From the NCBI RefSeq assembly GCF_027580225.2, contig NC_073339.2, forward strand, positions 39,980,501 through 40,044,500: DNA of 64,000 bases. The letters are read 5' to 3'. This DNA comes from Misgurnus anguillicaudatus (Eukaryota > Chordata > Actinopteri > Cypriniformes > Cobitidae). The translations under genes and the position numbers were made by a program. A model generated the notes under the pieces. That model was not told the DNA's origin. It ran no database searches and was given only the letters and a program-made list of their open reading frames with translations. Shown piece by piece: positions 15,101 to 24,802 of this stretch. Every line of letters starts with the position of its first letter. Positions within the stretch are counted from its first letter, which is position 1.

Positions 15101-18100
15101 CTTTTCCGTTTCACGTATTGGTTAATCAATTGTTTTTTCTATTTTTAAAAAATTTTAGCGGGGGTTTGTGTGTCACTTTAAAGGTGCAGTGTGTACATTT
15201 TAGCGGCATCTAGTGGTGAGGTTGCAAATTGCAACCCACAGCTCAGTTCACAGCTCACCCCTTGCTTTTGAAACGCATAGAGAAGTTACGGAAAAGTAGC
15301 CGAAACAGGACAAACATGTCATTGTTGGAGACAACTTAATATAAAAGTTTGTCCGTTAAGAGCTTCTGTAGAAACATGGCGGCAAAAATGGCGTCTTCCA
15401 TGTAAGGGGACCCTCTGTGTATGTAGATAAAAACGTCTCATTCTAAGGTAATAAAAACATAACGGTTCATTATGAAAGATCTTCATACACCCCTGATAAA
15501 ATAGTTTTGTATATTATTTTGCATTTCTGTCAAGAGATCCTTCTAGAAATTACACACTGCACCTTTAACTATTGGTTTATAAAAAAAAAAATTCTGGACT
15601 TTTAACCAATTGTCGCTTGACAATTAGGGTTAGGATGTCATTTTAGGTTACAGAAAGTCGTTCTTACTCCAAACCCACACAAAAATGGTTTAAAAATAGA
15701 AAAAACAATTGAGTAACCAATACGTGAAACTGACATGGAAAAGAAAGTCCGTCGTACAGACACGGAAAAAGGCAGAGATCCGTGACAATGACACGGATGG
15801 GTTGGCAAAATGTTCTGTGACTGTAACACGGAAATTCGTGAGATCAGGTTGGCATATTTATATTATGCATAGTTGTCATACACAGTTCACACACATACAT
15901 GATGTAAAAAAAAACTTTGTGGCTGTTTACACTTGGCATTAACATGTGTTTTCGTCGATCGGATCATAAGTGGACGACGTTAATGCCAGGTGTAAACGGT
16001 GTTCAAAACGTTTTGAGCTCGTCCACTTTCGACCACTTTCAACCACATCCAGAGGTGGTCGAAACCACTTTCGATCGGATCGCTTTGGAGTTGCGGAACG
16101 CACATGTGGTTGAATGCGTTTGAACAGCCACACGCGACCGCCTTCTCTCCGCCCATTTATCTAATCTGAGGTATTAAACACAAGTTTTACGTATTGTTTG
16201 ACTTCTGGCGTGAACATTCGGTGAACAGCGCTATTTTTAGCCTTTCATTGATAAAACTAAGCGGCTGATCTTCGTAGTTTCGTTTTGAAAGCGTGTGAAA
16301 GTTGCGCGATCCTATTTCATTAATTGCGCTGAAAATTCAAAGAAAGCTCTTACATACTCATGTACAAAACACTGTGCAGCATGCTAAACAAGCAGTGCAC
16401 TCCGACATAATATTAGTTTGCGTCCATATAAACTCATAATTACTCCCGCTCGGGATTGAATGACAGCAGAGAGACTCGCCCACCGTCTCACAGACCACCC
16501 CCTCATAGTATTCAGCACAGAAGCGGTCGAAAGTGGACAAAAAAGACGGATTTAAATACCAGGTGTAAACGTAATGTGTCTCTCTCGTCCACTTGTGATC
16601 CGATCGATGAAAACACATCTTAATACCAAGTGTAAACAGCCCCTTTTATTCCGCTATAGATTAATTGTGATTAATCGCTATGCATCTCTAGTATAAATCC
16701 CTAATGTTTTTGTGGTCCAGGGTCACACATATGTAAATTATGAAATGAGCAACTTTATTGCTGAGATACTAGAGCCTGAAGCTTCCTTGAATTTCAGTTT
16801 TGTTTAGATATAAAAGCATTTATCCTATTTATTTTACTCACCATGACCGAACTCTTTTAAAAGATTCTTTGTGACTCGGCCCCTTTAAGTTGTATTTTAA
16901 TATAATATAATAATATGAGTAAGAAAAATATGAGTTTTTTGCATTTTAATATTTCAGCGTGGTTATTAATTATAAGAATGATTCAATTCTTTGGTTATAT
17001 ATAAAGCTTTTAACCAACTTTAATAACACGTCACAGTAGGATGAGGTGGAGTATGACAGTTTCAATTGAAGATGTCAATAGTATTTTTTTATGTTTTTTG
17101 AGAATAAAAATAAGAGAGTACAGTCTGAATTTATTGGCAGAATGAATTTTTTTCTCTTTAAAAGTTTTCCCTCTTCATACTTCTAATCTTTGCATGATCA
17201 CTTCACTAAATGACCCTTTTGCCTCTTTTATTTCTTATTGTCTTATAAGAATGCATTCCATCATGTTCATCAATATTTTACAATATAAAATATGACATTA
17301 AGAAACTGCATGTGTTTTAGTTATAGATAATTAAAAACAAGAAATCTTTTTGTACTCCAATTGGTGCATTTTACTTTTCTATATGTAACAGTGACTCTTT
17401 GTAGGATATGTATCGCAAGCAATACTTCCAAGGGCGCAACCTTAATTAAATAGATACCGAATATTGTTGCATTTATTACCTTTGCTTGCGATACACATCC
17501 TGTTGAGATTCAGTTCTGACTGTCTATCACCTATTCCAACTTTACTGATTTTCTTATTTCCTATTTTCCTCTTTGTCTAAGGAGGTGGACGACTAAACCC
17601 ATGAGAGGTTAGTACTGTATCTAACCATTTACTGTCTTTCCTTTCTTCTCCACCCTTCTTTATGATTACTTGTGCAGATATATTCATAGACATTTCAACG
17701 CTTTACACATGCGCATCAATGCTCTCAAAAACATAAGCTTCTCGATAAGTAACATCTGTGCATTTTTCAATACCATTTCGGCTGTGGCCTCATGTCTACA
17801 GCTAAATCACAGCCGGGGCCGCTATTTAGTATAGTCGATATGCTTGCTTATGTAATATTTCTTAAAGTGTAATTTCAATGATTTTCAACCAAACACGTTT
17901 TGCATCATCCGGCTAACTTTTGCTGATAAATGAAAATGACTTTCCCAGTCCTGGAAACACAGAAAAAGAGTAAAGATGTTTATTTAAATACACTACCGAC
18001 ATTATAAAGTGAGTTGAACAACGGCAAAGTTACACATTAAGAAATGCAAGAGCGTGCATGTAAATCACAAATTTTAGTCCTCAAAACTAGCTAGATGTCC

Positions 18101-18273
18101 AAACACAGTTAAATGTGGCACATGAATCAATGAAATGTTATAACCGATCCTAATGCTTTTCCATCTCTCCTATAGGTCCTAATGTGGGAAGTCTTTTCCA
18201 TATGGTTGATAACATCGGATATGCCATGGAGTCGTTGGTTAGTGTAATAACCGAGGAGCGGGATTTAGACTGA
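105..18273 (+). CDS. dmd: Dystrophin, C-terminal exons 73-79 (5' part of the gene lies outside the window)
   Basis: Dystrophin links cortical actin to the dystroglycan complex at the muscle membrane. Its C-terminus binds syntrophins and dystrobrevin. Coding exons read here: 105-170, 2500-2658, 5486-5729, 10304-10424, 14193-14285, optional 17582-17607, 18176-18273. All are flanked by AG/GT and join in phase. Lengths equal the human exons 73 (66), 74 (159), 75 (244) and 77 (93). Exon 76 is 121 against 124 nt and exon 78 is 26 against 32 nt. The joined protein carries [27 protein letters not shown] and the heptad block [19 protein letters not shown], then two alternative ends. The exon 73 text and the exon 79 tail FHM...AMESLVSV favour dystrophin over utrophin. 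No frameshift is seen. Introns are large and filled with repeats. Confidence 0.95.
259..1433. mobile_element. Non-autonomous DNA element, TGGGTTATTTTTAACCC ends
   Basis: The left end CTGGGTTATTTTTAACCC and the right end GGGGTTAAAAATAACCCAGT are inverted. The inner TIR text (TTGGGTCAAAAAGGGATAAA against GTTTGTCCCTTTTTGGCCCA) also pairs. A second element (396-755) is inserted inside. A related copy lies at 58262-58440. Confidence 0.65.
396..755. mobile_element. MITE with ~40-bp TIR around GATTAATC motifs
   Basis: AGTGCTGGGCAAAGATTAAT is mirrored by ATTAATCTTTGCCCAGCACT. The TIRs continue through cgcatacaaaataaaag. The interior is very AT-rich. It is nested in element 259-1433. Relatives are at 30924-31256 and, broken, around 14478-16690. 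Confidence 0.75.
1515..1672 (-). mobile_element. tRNA-derived SINE fragment
   Basis: On the minus strand an A-box-like TGCCTAATGGTTAGAGA and a B-box GCCGGTTCGAGTCTC are followed by AATGCAGAGGTCACATTCC, a tail shared by fish SINEs. It is not a functional tRNA: there is no acceptor stem or cloverleaf. A second copy is at 63745-63895 and a tail-only fragment is at ~21985-22045. Confidence 0.7.
1864..2129. mobile_element. MITE, TIR AAAGGAACAGTATGTA
   Basis: TTAAAGGAACAGTATGTA at the left is mirrored by TACATACTGTTCCTTTAA at the right, with TTAA-like flanks. Related to 14664-14949, which lies in the opposite orientation. Confidence 0.75.
2500..2658 (+). CDS. dmd: dmd exon 74 homologue
   Basis: This 159-nt exon lies between gttactgcag and gtcgga. 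It encodes [18 protein letters not shown], then [20 protein letters not shown] and DLEQEN. It begins the second coiled-coil helix region that pairs with dystrobrevin. The donor AACAG-gtcgga is weak at +3 to +5. Confidence 0.92.
2899..3673. mobile_element. Long inverted-repeat element in dmd intron 74
   Basis: ACGCTTTTCCATTGCATTGT with TTTGGTTTGGGTCAG pairs with CTGACCCAAACCAAACC and TGCAATGGAAAAGC at the far end. There is no transposase. Open frames inside are incidental. Confidence 0.7.
3690..5430. repeat. ~93-bp minisatellite with alternating monomer types, dmd intron 74
   Basis: The phrase GTGCATCACTAAGTGCATT recurs at starts 3701, 3793, 3888, 3979, 4073, 4164, 4256, 4352, 4443, 4537 and 4630 (first base of GCATCAC). 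Spacings are 91-96. Long (94-96) and short (91-92) units alternate: long ones carry TGTGTACTAGCGTATAG, short ones ATATGTGTAGTGTATAG. After ~4740 the array decays into shorter GTATAGTGCA/AAGTGCAT motifs up to about 5430. Confidence 0.9.
5486..5729 (+). CDS. dmd: dmd exon 75 homologue (coiled coil, dystrobrevin-binding)
   Basis: This 244-nt exon lies between tatcaatttccag and gtgggt and ends in phase 0. It holds [20 protein letters not shown], a proline-rich linker ([15 protein letters not shown]), then the conserved leucine-heptad stretch from [20 protein letters not shown] to KRLRQLLEQ. It is the most conserved exon of the window. The minisatellite in intron 74 decays to within about 60 bp of its acceptor. 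Confidence 0.95.
7158..7400. mobile_element. Short inverted-repeat element (TTAACACA type)
   Basis: GTTAATTTTAACACATTG and ATGTGTTATTTTAACACTTC form degenerate inverted ends. The interior repeats AACACA motifs. A related segment is 19765-19940. Confidence 0.55.
7407..8196. mobile_element. Nested foldback: outer ACTGTAAAA element carrying an inner long hairpin
   Basis: The outer ends ACTGTAAAAAAAGATTTGTT and CAACATCTTTTACAGT are inverted. The inner element (about 7607-8047) has arms of ~200 bp that pair: AAGCAAAAAAATCTGCCAAT on the left with CCATTGGCAGATTTTTTTGC on the right, apex near 7810. Confidence 0.75.
8210..8650. repeat. Unresolved interspersed sequence rich in ATGCGG motifs
   Basis: It starts CACAGTCCTTCCAGAAAA and recurs in GCGG/ATGCG words to a GCGATCGCAT near 8630. 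It looks like a decayed DNA-transposon end. No partner was seen in the window. Confidence 0.35.
10304..10424 (+). CDS. dmd: dmd exon 76 homologue
   Basis: This 121-nt exon lies between ctatgtcctag and gtaact. It encodes [20 protein letters not shown], then [20 protein letters not shown]. That aligns with the human Ser/Thr-rich linker and is one codon shorter. It is low-complexity and presumably disordered. Confidence 0.88.
12279..13460. mobile_element. DNA-transposon remnant with GGGGCGGAGTGG ends
   Basis: GCAGGGGCGGAGTGGGACCA with CTACCGGGAAATTTC at the left is imperfectly mirrored by CCCACCGGGAAAAGTCCCG and GGCCACTCCGCTACTGC. About 1.2 kb, with no transposase frame. It lies in dmd intron 76. 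Confidence 0.65.
13240..13264. repeat. (GA)n microsatellite
   Basis: A short GAGA run inside the DNA-transposon remnant of dmd intron 76. Confidence 0.8.
14193..14285 (+). CDS. dmd: dmd exon 77 homologue
   Basis: This 93-nt exon, the same length as human, lies between ttttgtgttcag and gtgaga. It encodes [20 protein letters not shown], then [10 protein letters not shown] plus one base. The phase-1 end can join either exon 78 or exon 79. The two choices give the two C-termini. Confidence 0.92.
14664..14949. mobile_element. MITE, TIR AAAGGAACAGTATGTA (second copy)
   Basis: TTAAAGGAACAGTATGTAAG at the left and CTACATACTGTTCATTTAA at the right. The internal text is the reverse complement of the 1864-2129 copy. 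Confidence 0.75.
15000..15853. mobile_element. Foldback element with ~170-bp arms
   Basis: GATCTCACGAGGTTCCGTG and TGTCATTGTCACGGATCTC-like text at the left is mirrored by GAGATCCGTGACAATGACAC and CACGGAAATTCGTGAGATC at the right. It is interrupted by element 15178-15568. Confidence 0.7.
15178..15568. mobile_element. MITE, TIR AAAGGTGCAGTGTGTA
   Basis: TTTAAAGGTGCAGTGTGTA pairs with TTACACACTGCACCTTTAA. It contains the conserved line GGCATCTAGTGGTGAGGTTG. Sister copies are at 35814-36199 and 60682-61789. Confidence 0.8.
15915..16642. mobile_element. Palindromic element with TGTTTACACTTGG ends
   Basis: GGCTGTTTACACTTGGCATT and TTTTCGTCGATCGGATCA at the left pair with TGATCCGATCGATGAAAA-like text and ATACCAAGTGTAAACAGCC at the right. 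Internal GGTGTAAACG pairs also repeat. Confidence 0.75.
17582..17607 (+). CDS. dmd: dmd microexon 78 homologue with an internal in-frame stop
   Basis: This 26-nt exon follows a good pyrimidine tract ending ctctttgtctaag. Its donor is gttagt. It retains the human-like string CCCATGAGAG. Joined to exon 77 it reads GGGRLNP and then TGA at 17601-17603. In human the 32-nt exon reads through as RNTPGKPMRE into exon 79. Because the stop is only a few bases before the last junction, nonsense-mediated decay is not expected. A second AG three bases downstream (17583-17584) would keep the same frame. Confidence 0.7.
18176..18273 (+). CDS. dmd: dmd exon 79 coding part (exon-78-skipped, FHM-type C-terminus)
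   Basis: The acceptor is ctctcctatag. Joined directly to exon 77 it encodes [20 protein letters not shown], then [11 protein letters not shown] and TGA at 18271-18273. This is the 31-residue amphipathic tail known from exon-78-lacking dystrophin isoforms. Its conservation here suggests this end is used as a main product in the fish. The 3' UTR follows. Confidence 0.92.
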
Positions 18274-18345
18274 AGACGTCTTCTCCTCTTTGCATGCTTT
18301 TGTAGTGTAAACGACTGAACAGGATATGTTTACAATGGGAATATC

Positions 18346-18351
18346 AATAAA
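18346..18351 (+). terminator. Candidate early dmd poly(A) signal AATAAA
   Basis: A canonical hexamer lies downstream of the dmd stop in an AT-rich stretch. Its use cannot be judged from sequence. Confidence 0.35.
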
Positions 18352-19263
18352 AATCTATTTTTCTGAAGGATCGCGGTTCCACATTGTAGATTTGATCTTT
18401 AGTAGTTTCGGTAGTTTCTTACTGCAAGATGAGAACTGTTTCTTACAAAAAGGTTTTTAACTTCTATGCAATTGTACAAAAACAAAAAGAGCGGTGTGTT
18501 ATATAACATGTAACGTTGCGTGCCATGTCTTTGTACAGCGTGGAGCGTGTTTTAGACTGGATATACGCAAGGGTGCTTTATCAACTCATTTTGTTTGTAA
18601 CAAAATAACAAATGCATATTAAAAATCAACTCCGTCCTCTGTGTGCGTGTGAAAGTGTGTATGTATGAAAGCGACTCATATTTTCCATAATGTAACTCGC
18701 CTATTAAACTCGAGCTGTTAGTATTTATTTGTCATGATAGTTTTTAGAGAAAACGGTTGTGTTTTGGCTACCTCCATAATGTTTATTTATTATTGGCTTG
18801 TTGAGAATAACTCCTGAACTATTCATGACTAATACATCTCCATATAAAATTCCTCAAGAAATACAGCTTCCATATTAATCCCCATTATTATACTGAAATG
18901 TTCTCACAAGAAAACAGGTATTAGCTTTTTTTCAAATGTTGTTTATTACTATAAATGTTTATCACATCTAAAGTTATTTATTTAAATAAAAACTGCTAAA
19001 ACATTAATAAAGTTTCAGGAATCGACTAAAAACTGAAATTGGGCAAAATATATTCCACTTTGCATCGTCTCTAAATACATTTTGAGTTGGTATGATATGT
19101 TTTGTCATATTACTTATGACCAGGGTTTGCGATACTGACCTAAATTCATGTCTACATAATTTGGGGATAAATGACGATATACAGTAAATCCCTCTGTATG
19201 TTCTAGAAGGTGGAATACATGTTTACATTCAAGTCAAAGCCTTAACTCTTAGAACGGATGTGT

Positions 19264-19757
19264 TAAAGGGGTCATATTATGAGATTTTTTTTAAGATGTC
19301 AAATAAATCTTTGGTGTCCCCAGGGTGTGTATGTAAAGTTTTAGCTCAAAATACTCCACAGATAATTTATTATATTAGTGTTAAAATTGCAAATTTGTAG
19401 GTCTGAGCAAAAGTGTGCCGTCTTTGGGCATGTTCTTTAAAATGCAAATGAGCTGATGAGATGCAAACACTGATCACAATAATGGTGGTTTGTTGTAATT
19501 GAAACGCAATTGTGCTGTCAAGTATTTTTTCTTTCTCTTTGCAATAAATGGCAGTATTATTGTAATTCGCCTCACTACCTACCTCACAAAACAGGCAAAA
19601 TCTGACCATTTTTCACATGCTTGCAGAAAATGGTTTACCCAAACAAACTTACTGAGTTGATCTTTATTACGTTTTCTAGGTTGATAGAAGTACTGGGGAC
19701 CCAATTATAGCACTTAAACATGGAAAAAGTCTGATTTTCACGCCATGACCCCTTTAA
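19264..19757. mobile_element. MITE, TIR TTAAAGGGGTCAT
   Basis: TTAAAGGGGTCATATTATGA at the left and CGCCATGACCCCTTTAA at the right, ~495 bp. It lies in the presumed dmd 3' UTR. Confidence 0.75.
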
Positions 19758-19764
19758 AATCAAC

Positions 19765-19940
19765 ACATTCTGGGACAACACACTAAATGCGTTGTCCCAG
19801 AATCCATCCATTTCTGAGTTACTATTGAAACATTACAACTTGTGTTTTATTTTAACACAAAATCAACACAAAGTGACACATAATGTGTTAAAATTACACA
19901 TAATGTGTAAAAAAAAATTAACACATCCTTTCTAAGAGTG
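19765..19940. mobile_element. Short TTAACACA-type element, second copy
   Basis: It contains GGGACAACACACTAAATGCG and ATTAACACATCCTTTC with AACACA words like 7158-7400. The ends are degenerate. Confidence 0.45.
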
Positions 19941-20327
19941 TTGTATGAGGTGTCACAATCACCTTTTTTTTTTTTAAATAGTTACTGGTGAAAAAAATAT
20001 TCAAAGACTTTTGCTCCCTGTTTAAAAATATACAGCTGAATAACATGTGAACTGGTTGTGAAGCTTACATCTGACCTTAGTGTACATTTTTGGCAGAGCT
20101 CCTGTTTCAAAAGAGGGTCATATCAGACCATAACAATGAAGACGGTATTATCTTATCCTCTGTCCTACTGGAAAAAAGTACCAAAACTCAGTATACAGTC
20201 CAAAGTATTACATATTTATTTAAGATGTGCTTTTTTGTTATGTTGCAAAATGAATCATTTACCAGACAATGAAATGCAATTTATGGTTTTCTTAACTTGG
20301 CGCTTCAAACATGGAATCAAATTACAC

Positions 20328-20463
20328 TGTTAAAAATAAAAGTTGGATCAACTTAAAAAATTACTTCAATTGGTACCACTTTAAAATGTGAAGGTTCTTT
20401 TTTCAACTTAAATTTTCTTACTTTTCAAAGTTTTTATATAGCAGGTTTCACTTTTTACAGTTT
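20328..20463. mobile_element. Small ACTGTTAAAA / TTTTTACAGT element
   Basis: ACACTGTTAAAAATAAAAG at the left and CACTTTTTACAGT at the right, with AACTTAAAAAATTACTTCAA inside. It belongs to the ACTGTAAAA family seen at 29033, 44830 and elsewhere. Confidence 0.55.
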
Positions 20464-21655
20464 TTGCCCACCATTTAGTTTTTCCTCATTTGTCCCCAAG
20501 GTTGTTTTAGAAATAATAGTAATTGTGTTATAGGCTAATCTTTTTGCTTTTGTTAACCAGTTTCACACACAAAATGAATCAATAAGAGTAGCATTTAAAA
20601 AGAAAGCAAATGAAGAGTTTCGTTGCAATAGGAGATAAATCCATTTTTAACATTTTTGTCGAAACATGTTTATTATTATGTTATCATGTTATTATTTTGT
20701 TTTATAGTGCTACTTAGCTGTATTTTTTAAGTTATGAAGGTTTAAATCAAAACAAACCAACTGCAGTTGAATTAAAATTAATTGGAATGCACAACCAAAA
20801 AACTAGATTTCTGAACAATTAAAAAAACGGTGGTTATCTCGTTTTGCAACGAAACTCTTCAAATGCATTTTAGCGTCGGCAAAATCTGGGAAATTATTTG
20901 GCAACATTACAGGGTCTGAATCAATAAAAGGAAACAGGATTTTACAATAACTTTGAGTTATTTCTTCAATGGAGATTCATTGGTCTACTTGAATACTCCT
21001 GTGGTTGATTCATTCAAAAAACAAGAAGAGCAAAAAAGCAGTTCTGTATTTTTGTGACAGATGACCACAGCAAACACAATGTTGATTTCTAAAGAACAGT
21101 CAACTCTCTCTGTTTTTTCCCTGGTTAGTTATATTTTACCTTACAATAATTCGTATTAGTCATTTGTGCAATAATTTGTATTTATATTGGCAATTATAAG
21201 TGTAAGTTTCAAAATATTACTAACCAGGGTGCCGGGAGGGGGGAGTTATGACATTTTATCTTTTAAAATACATTAATTTATCATAGGTTTTGTGAAATTA
21301 AATGTATAAGGCTACCAACCAATACTATTCTATAATTGAATATGTTTTGTTTAATTAAAATTTTAAGTTTGAGATTGTTTTATGTCTCAAATTTTCTTTG
21401 GGAAAACAAGGGGGGACACGACAAAAAGTTTGAGAACCACTGCAGGTAAGTCACAAAAAAATGAATGAAATTTCCAGATTCTCATTTTGTTTTTCCATGA
21501 GCTTGATTAATTTCCACCCTCTTAGTCTTTGTATATAAACATATCTATTTTAAAGAGGAACAGAATAATCATTACTCTTGGTTCCTGTTTATCATGTGAC
21601 ACACACGGCGTTTAAATTCCCTGCCACTGCTGTCCTGTCAGTGATTATTACAGTC

Positions 21656-23473
21656 ATGTCTGTGGAGATCAGAGCATTGAGTGTAATATTATGTGTGTTA
21701 CTGAACATTCAACCATCACATGCTGGTGAGTATTGTTTTCTGGTTTCTAACTACGGTTTAGGTGATACTGTTTTGAAACTAATGTTTTCTGTTGTGCTAA
21801 CATATGTCTTCGAAATCCAGGCTTAAGTCTTATAATCTAATCTAAAGAATTATAATGATTAGATTGTGTTGTTTTATAAGATTACAAATAATTATTTTGC
21901 ATTTCACAAATATTCTAAATGTTGTAATTGTACCTGATCATGCTGTAGGACCTTGATAATTGATTTTAACATTTTATTATACTGAAAAAAAGTGAAAGTG
22001 AAAGGATTCAACACATACTCGGAATGTGACCTGCATTTAACCCGATCCAGTTGGCAATGTTTACATGCACAAAATTCTGTCAATTCGACTGAATTCAATA
22101 CGATTGAAGATAACAACAAAACAGTTTACATGCACCCTAAACATTGCAATCTGATTTAAAGTGTACATTCTACAGAATCCGTACCGAACGTCTGCACAAG
22201 CGCACAGTCAGGGTTGCCAGATTCGCGTATCAAAACCATCGTAATGGACATTCAAAACTAGCTGAAAAGTATACCAATGACTGTCCACAGCCCAAATATC
22301 AATAACTAATCAACAAATCATTCCATCTTTAACCCGCAGAAAAAAAACAACGTGTGTAAACAGTTAAAACAGTAGCCCAAATCTAAACATAAAAAAGCAA
22401 AGGACTTGGCAACGCTACGCTGCGGACAGCATCTCTCGTCAAATTCACGCTTCTGGATGAAAGTCAAAACTGAGTTGGAGAAAGTTGTTCTTAAGAAGTT
22501 TTCAGATATATGTAATGAAAACACACTTTTTAAAAATGCACAATGCTATTTTATTACTTTAAATAGCGTTTTAAGAGTACCCAAAAATGAGTGTACAGCG
22601 CGTGACCCCATTAACGTTACCTTAATTATGCGTGATGCCATTGCATTGTTGCGTGTTTCTGTGACGAGAATCGTGTGATATAAGAGGTAAAGTGAATTTG
22701 AGCGCAAATGTTCTGCGCATGTGCACAATTAATTTTGCATCCGATTGAGAATTCACGCGTTTACATCAGGTTTACATGCGTGCTATTCTCCTGCTTATCG
22801 GATAAGAAATCGGAGTACACCACCCCCTTCAATACGATCCAAATCCAATCGTCCTAAATCGTATTGATTAAGGTGTTTACATGAAGGCTTTTCAATACGA
22901 CTGAGTCAACAATACGATTACAATACGTACAATAAGATTATTTGGTTGCTGGATTATTAGGTGTTTCATATAGACCTTTTGCGTGTTTGCAAACAGAGAT
23001 GACGTTTTTTGTGGGAGGAGCCCAACTGGTGGCAGACAGTGAATGCTTCTCAAAAGCTGTGTGAAGCGTTTTAGCATTAAACTGTGATTTTTAAGGATCC
23101 GGTGTTTGTAGAAGTCTGTTTCCCCTATATTTCTCTTAAGTGTAATGTTTCTTATAACGTTTTCACCAAGTTACGTTTATTTTTTAAATAAATTAAAAGT
23201 TTAAACGGCTTGGCTACTAATTGTGTGCATGTATGTAATGTATATGTATTGTTCTTTATTGGTAAATCAATTATTTTTACGGTATGAATCGCTAAAGTAC
23301 TTATAAGAGCAATACTATCATGTGTTCTGTATAATATCATTTATTAAATATTTCATCATTTCCTGTTTTCAATTTCTTCCTTATATTTTTATCCTACGTG
23401 TTTGATCTAAAACTATTATGTTTACATACAAATTAATTTGTATAGGCCTGTTTATATATTATTAACACTTTAC

Positions 23474-23515
<42 letters not shown>

Positions 23516-23543
23516 CGTGCGTGTGTGCGTGTGTGTGTGTGTG

Positions 23544-23584
<41 letters not shown>

Positions 23585-24729
23585 GTGTGTGGGCTTTGTT
23601 ATTTTTATTAGTAAACATCATAATTTAGAACAAACAGGAAGAAGACATAGGCTAAGATATAATGTAAAAAGAAGTAATAGAAAACGAAAAAAATACTAAA
23701 ACTTTAATAAATGGTAATATTATTGATATTATGAACTCATTCAAATCTTTAATCTTTCTAAATAAATTACAAACGTAACGTGATGAAAACGCTATAAGAA
23801 ACACATAGAGGGATCAGACTTGGACAGAACGCCGGATATCTTCTTTAATTATTTTCTATACAAATTATTAAAAGATTTTCAGATGATTTCATCACTCAAG
23901 TGAGTCCGGTTGAGGGCTTTTATTGCAACCATAAACACCTACGTTTATCTTCAAATGGTGTCTTCGACGACGGTATACTATAAAAATGAAGGTCATCTAT
24001 TTTGGCATTCCTATTCTGACACTCAACAGCACAACAAAACATTTTCTAATGAGTTATATTGTCCGTTTCGCTCGTGTCTCATTCATTTCCACTGTTTTTC
24101 TGCCACCACATGCGCGCGTGACGTAACTGTAACGTCGACTCACAAAAGGTCTATAAGGAGACATCTAAAATTTTCTGGGAGGGGGGGGGCGAGGACTGGA
24201 GTTGAGAACCACTGCAGTAGACTACAACTTGTGGCGTTAGATAATGCACATTTTATAATAAAGTGACACCAAAATATATAGAAACTTTTGATCACGCTTG
24301 TACAGTTTGAGTTGAATTAAACAAAAAAAGCAAACCTGATCCAGGCATTTCACAAAAACAACGATCAAACGAGATCACGCTCTACATTCCAAGCATTTCA
24401 CAAAAACAACGATCTAACGCTCTACATTCCATTTATGCATTTGGCAGACACTTTCATCCAAAGCGACTCGCAATGAATTCAAGCTGTACAATTTGTTCAT
24501 TGTTCCCCGGGGCTCGAACTTATAACAATTTGTGTAATTTATTACTTACAGTGGTATTACTCTGTTTTACTTAAGGACTGACAGAATTGGCTGCACCTCA
24601 GAATGTGAAGATAACGTCCATCAACATGGGTGCAATTCTTGAGTGGACATATCCACACAGTTTTATGGATAATGTAACATATACTGCAAGATATATGTAA
24701 GACCCCATCCACACACACACTCTCTCTCG

Positions 24730-24802
<73 letters not shown>

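Larger units (their letters stand above)
14478..16690. mobile_element. Nested transposon stack in dmd intron 77
   Basis: An outer GATTAATC-type MITE is split: the left end GCGATTAATCTATGGC is at ~14484 and the right end AATTGTGATTAATCGC at ~16660. Inside it lie 14664-14949, 15000-15853 (itself split by 15178-15568) and 15915-16642. Fragments of the outer element remain between the insertions. Confidence 0.7.
18274..21655. other. Probable dmd 3' UTR and dmd-cytokine receptor intergenic DNA
   Basis: No open frame with gene-like similarity was seen. An AATAAA at 18346-18351 is only ~75 bp after the dmd stop and may be an early poly(A) signal. Mammalian dmd 3' UTRs run ~2.7 kb, so much of this interval may be UTR. 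Mobile elements occupy 19264-19757, 19765-19940 and 20328-20463. A fragment ending in a hAT-like ...GAGAACCACTG end lies near 21430-21445. Confidence 0.6.

Noticed and set aside
105..18273. Assignment of the first gene to utrophin
   Set aside because: Exon 73 and exon 77 text and the FHM C-terminal tail match dystrophin rather than utrophin.
23910..24266. 118-codon plus-strand frame in the cytokine receptor intron 1
   Set aside because: No recognisable motif; it runs through repeat ends (GAGAACCACTGCAG) and lacks splice-consistent boundaries.
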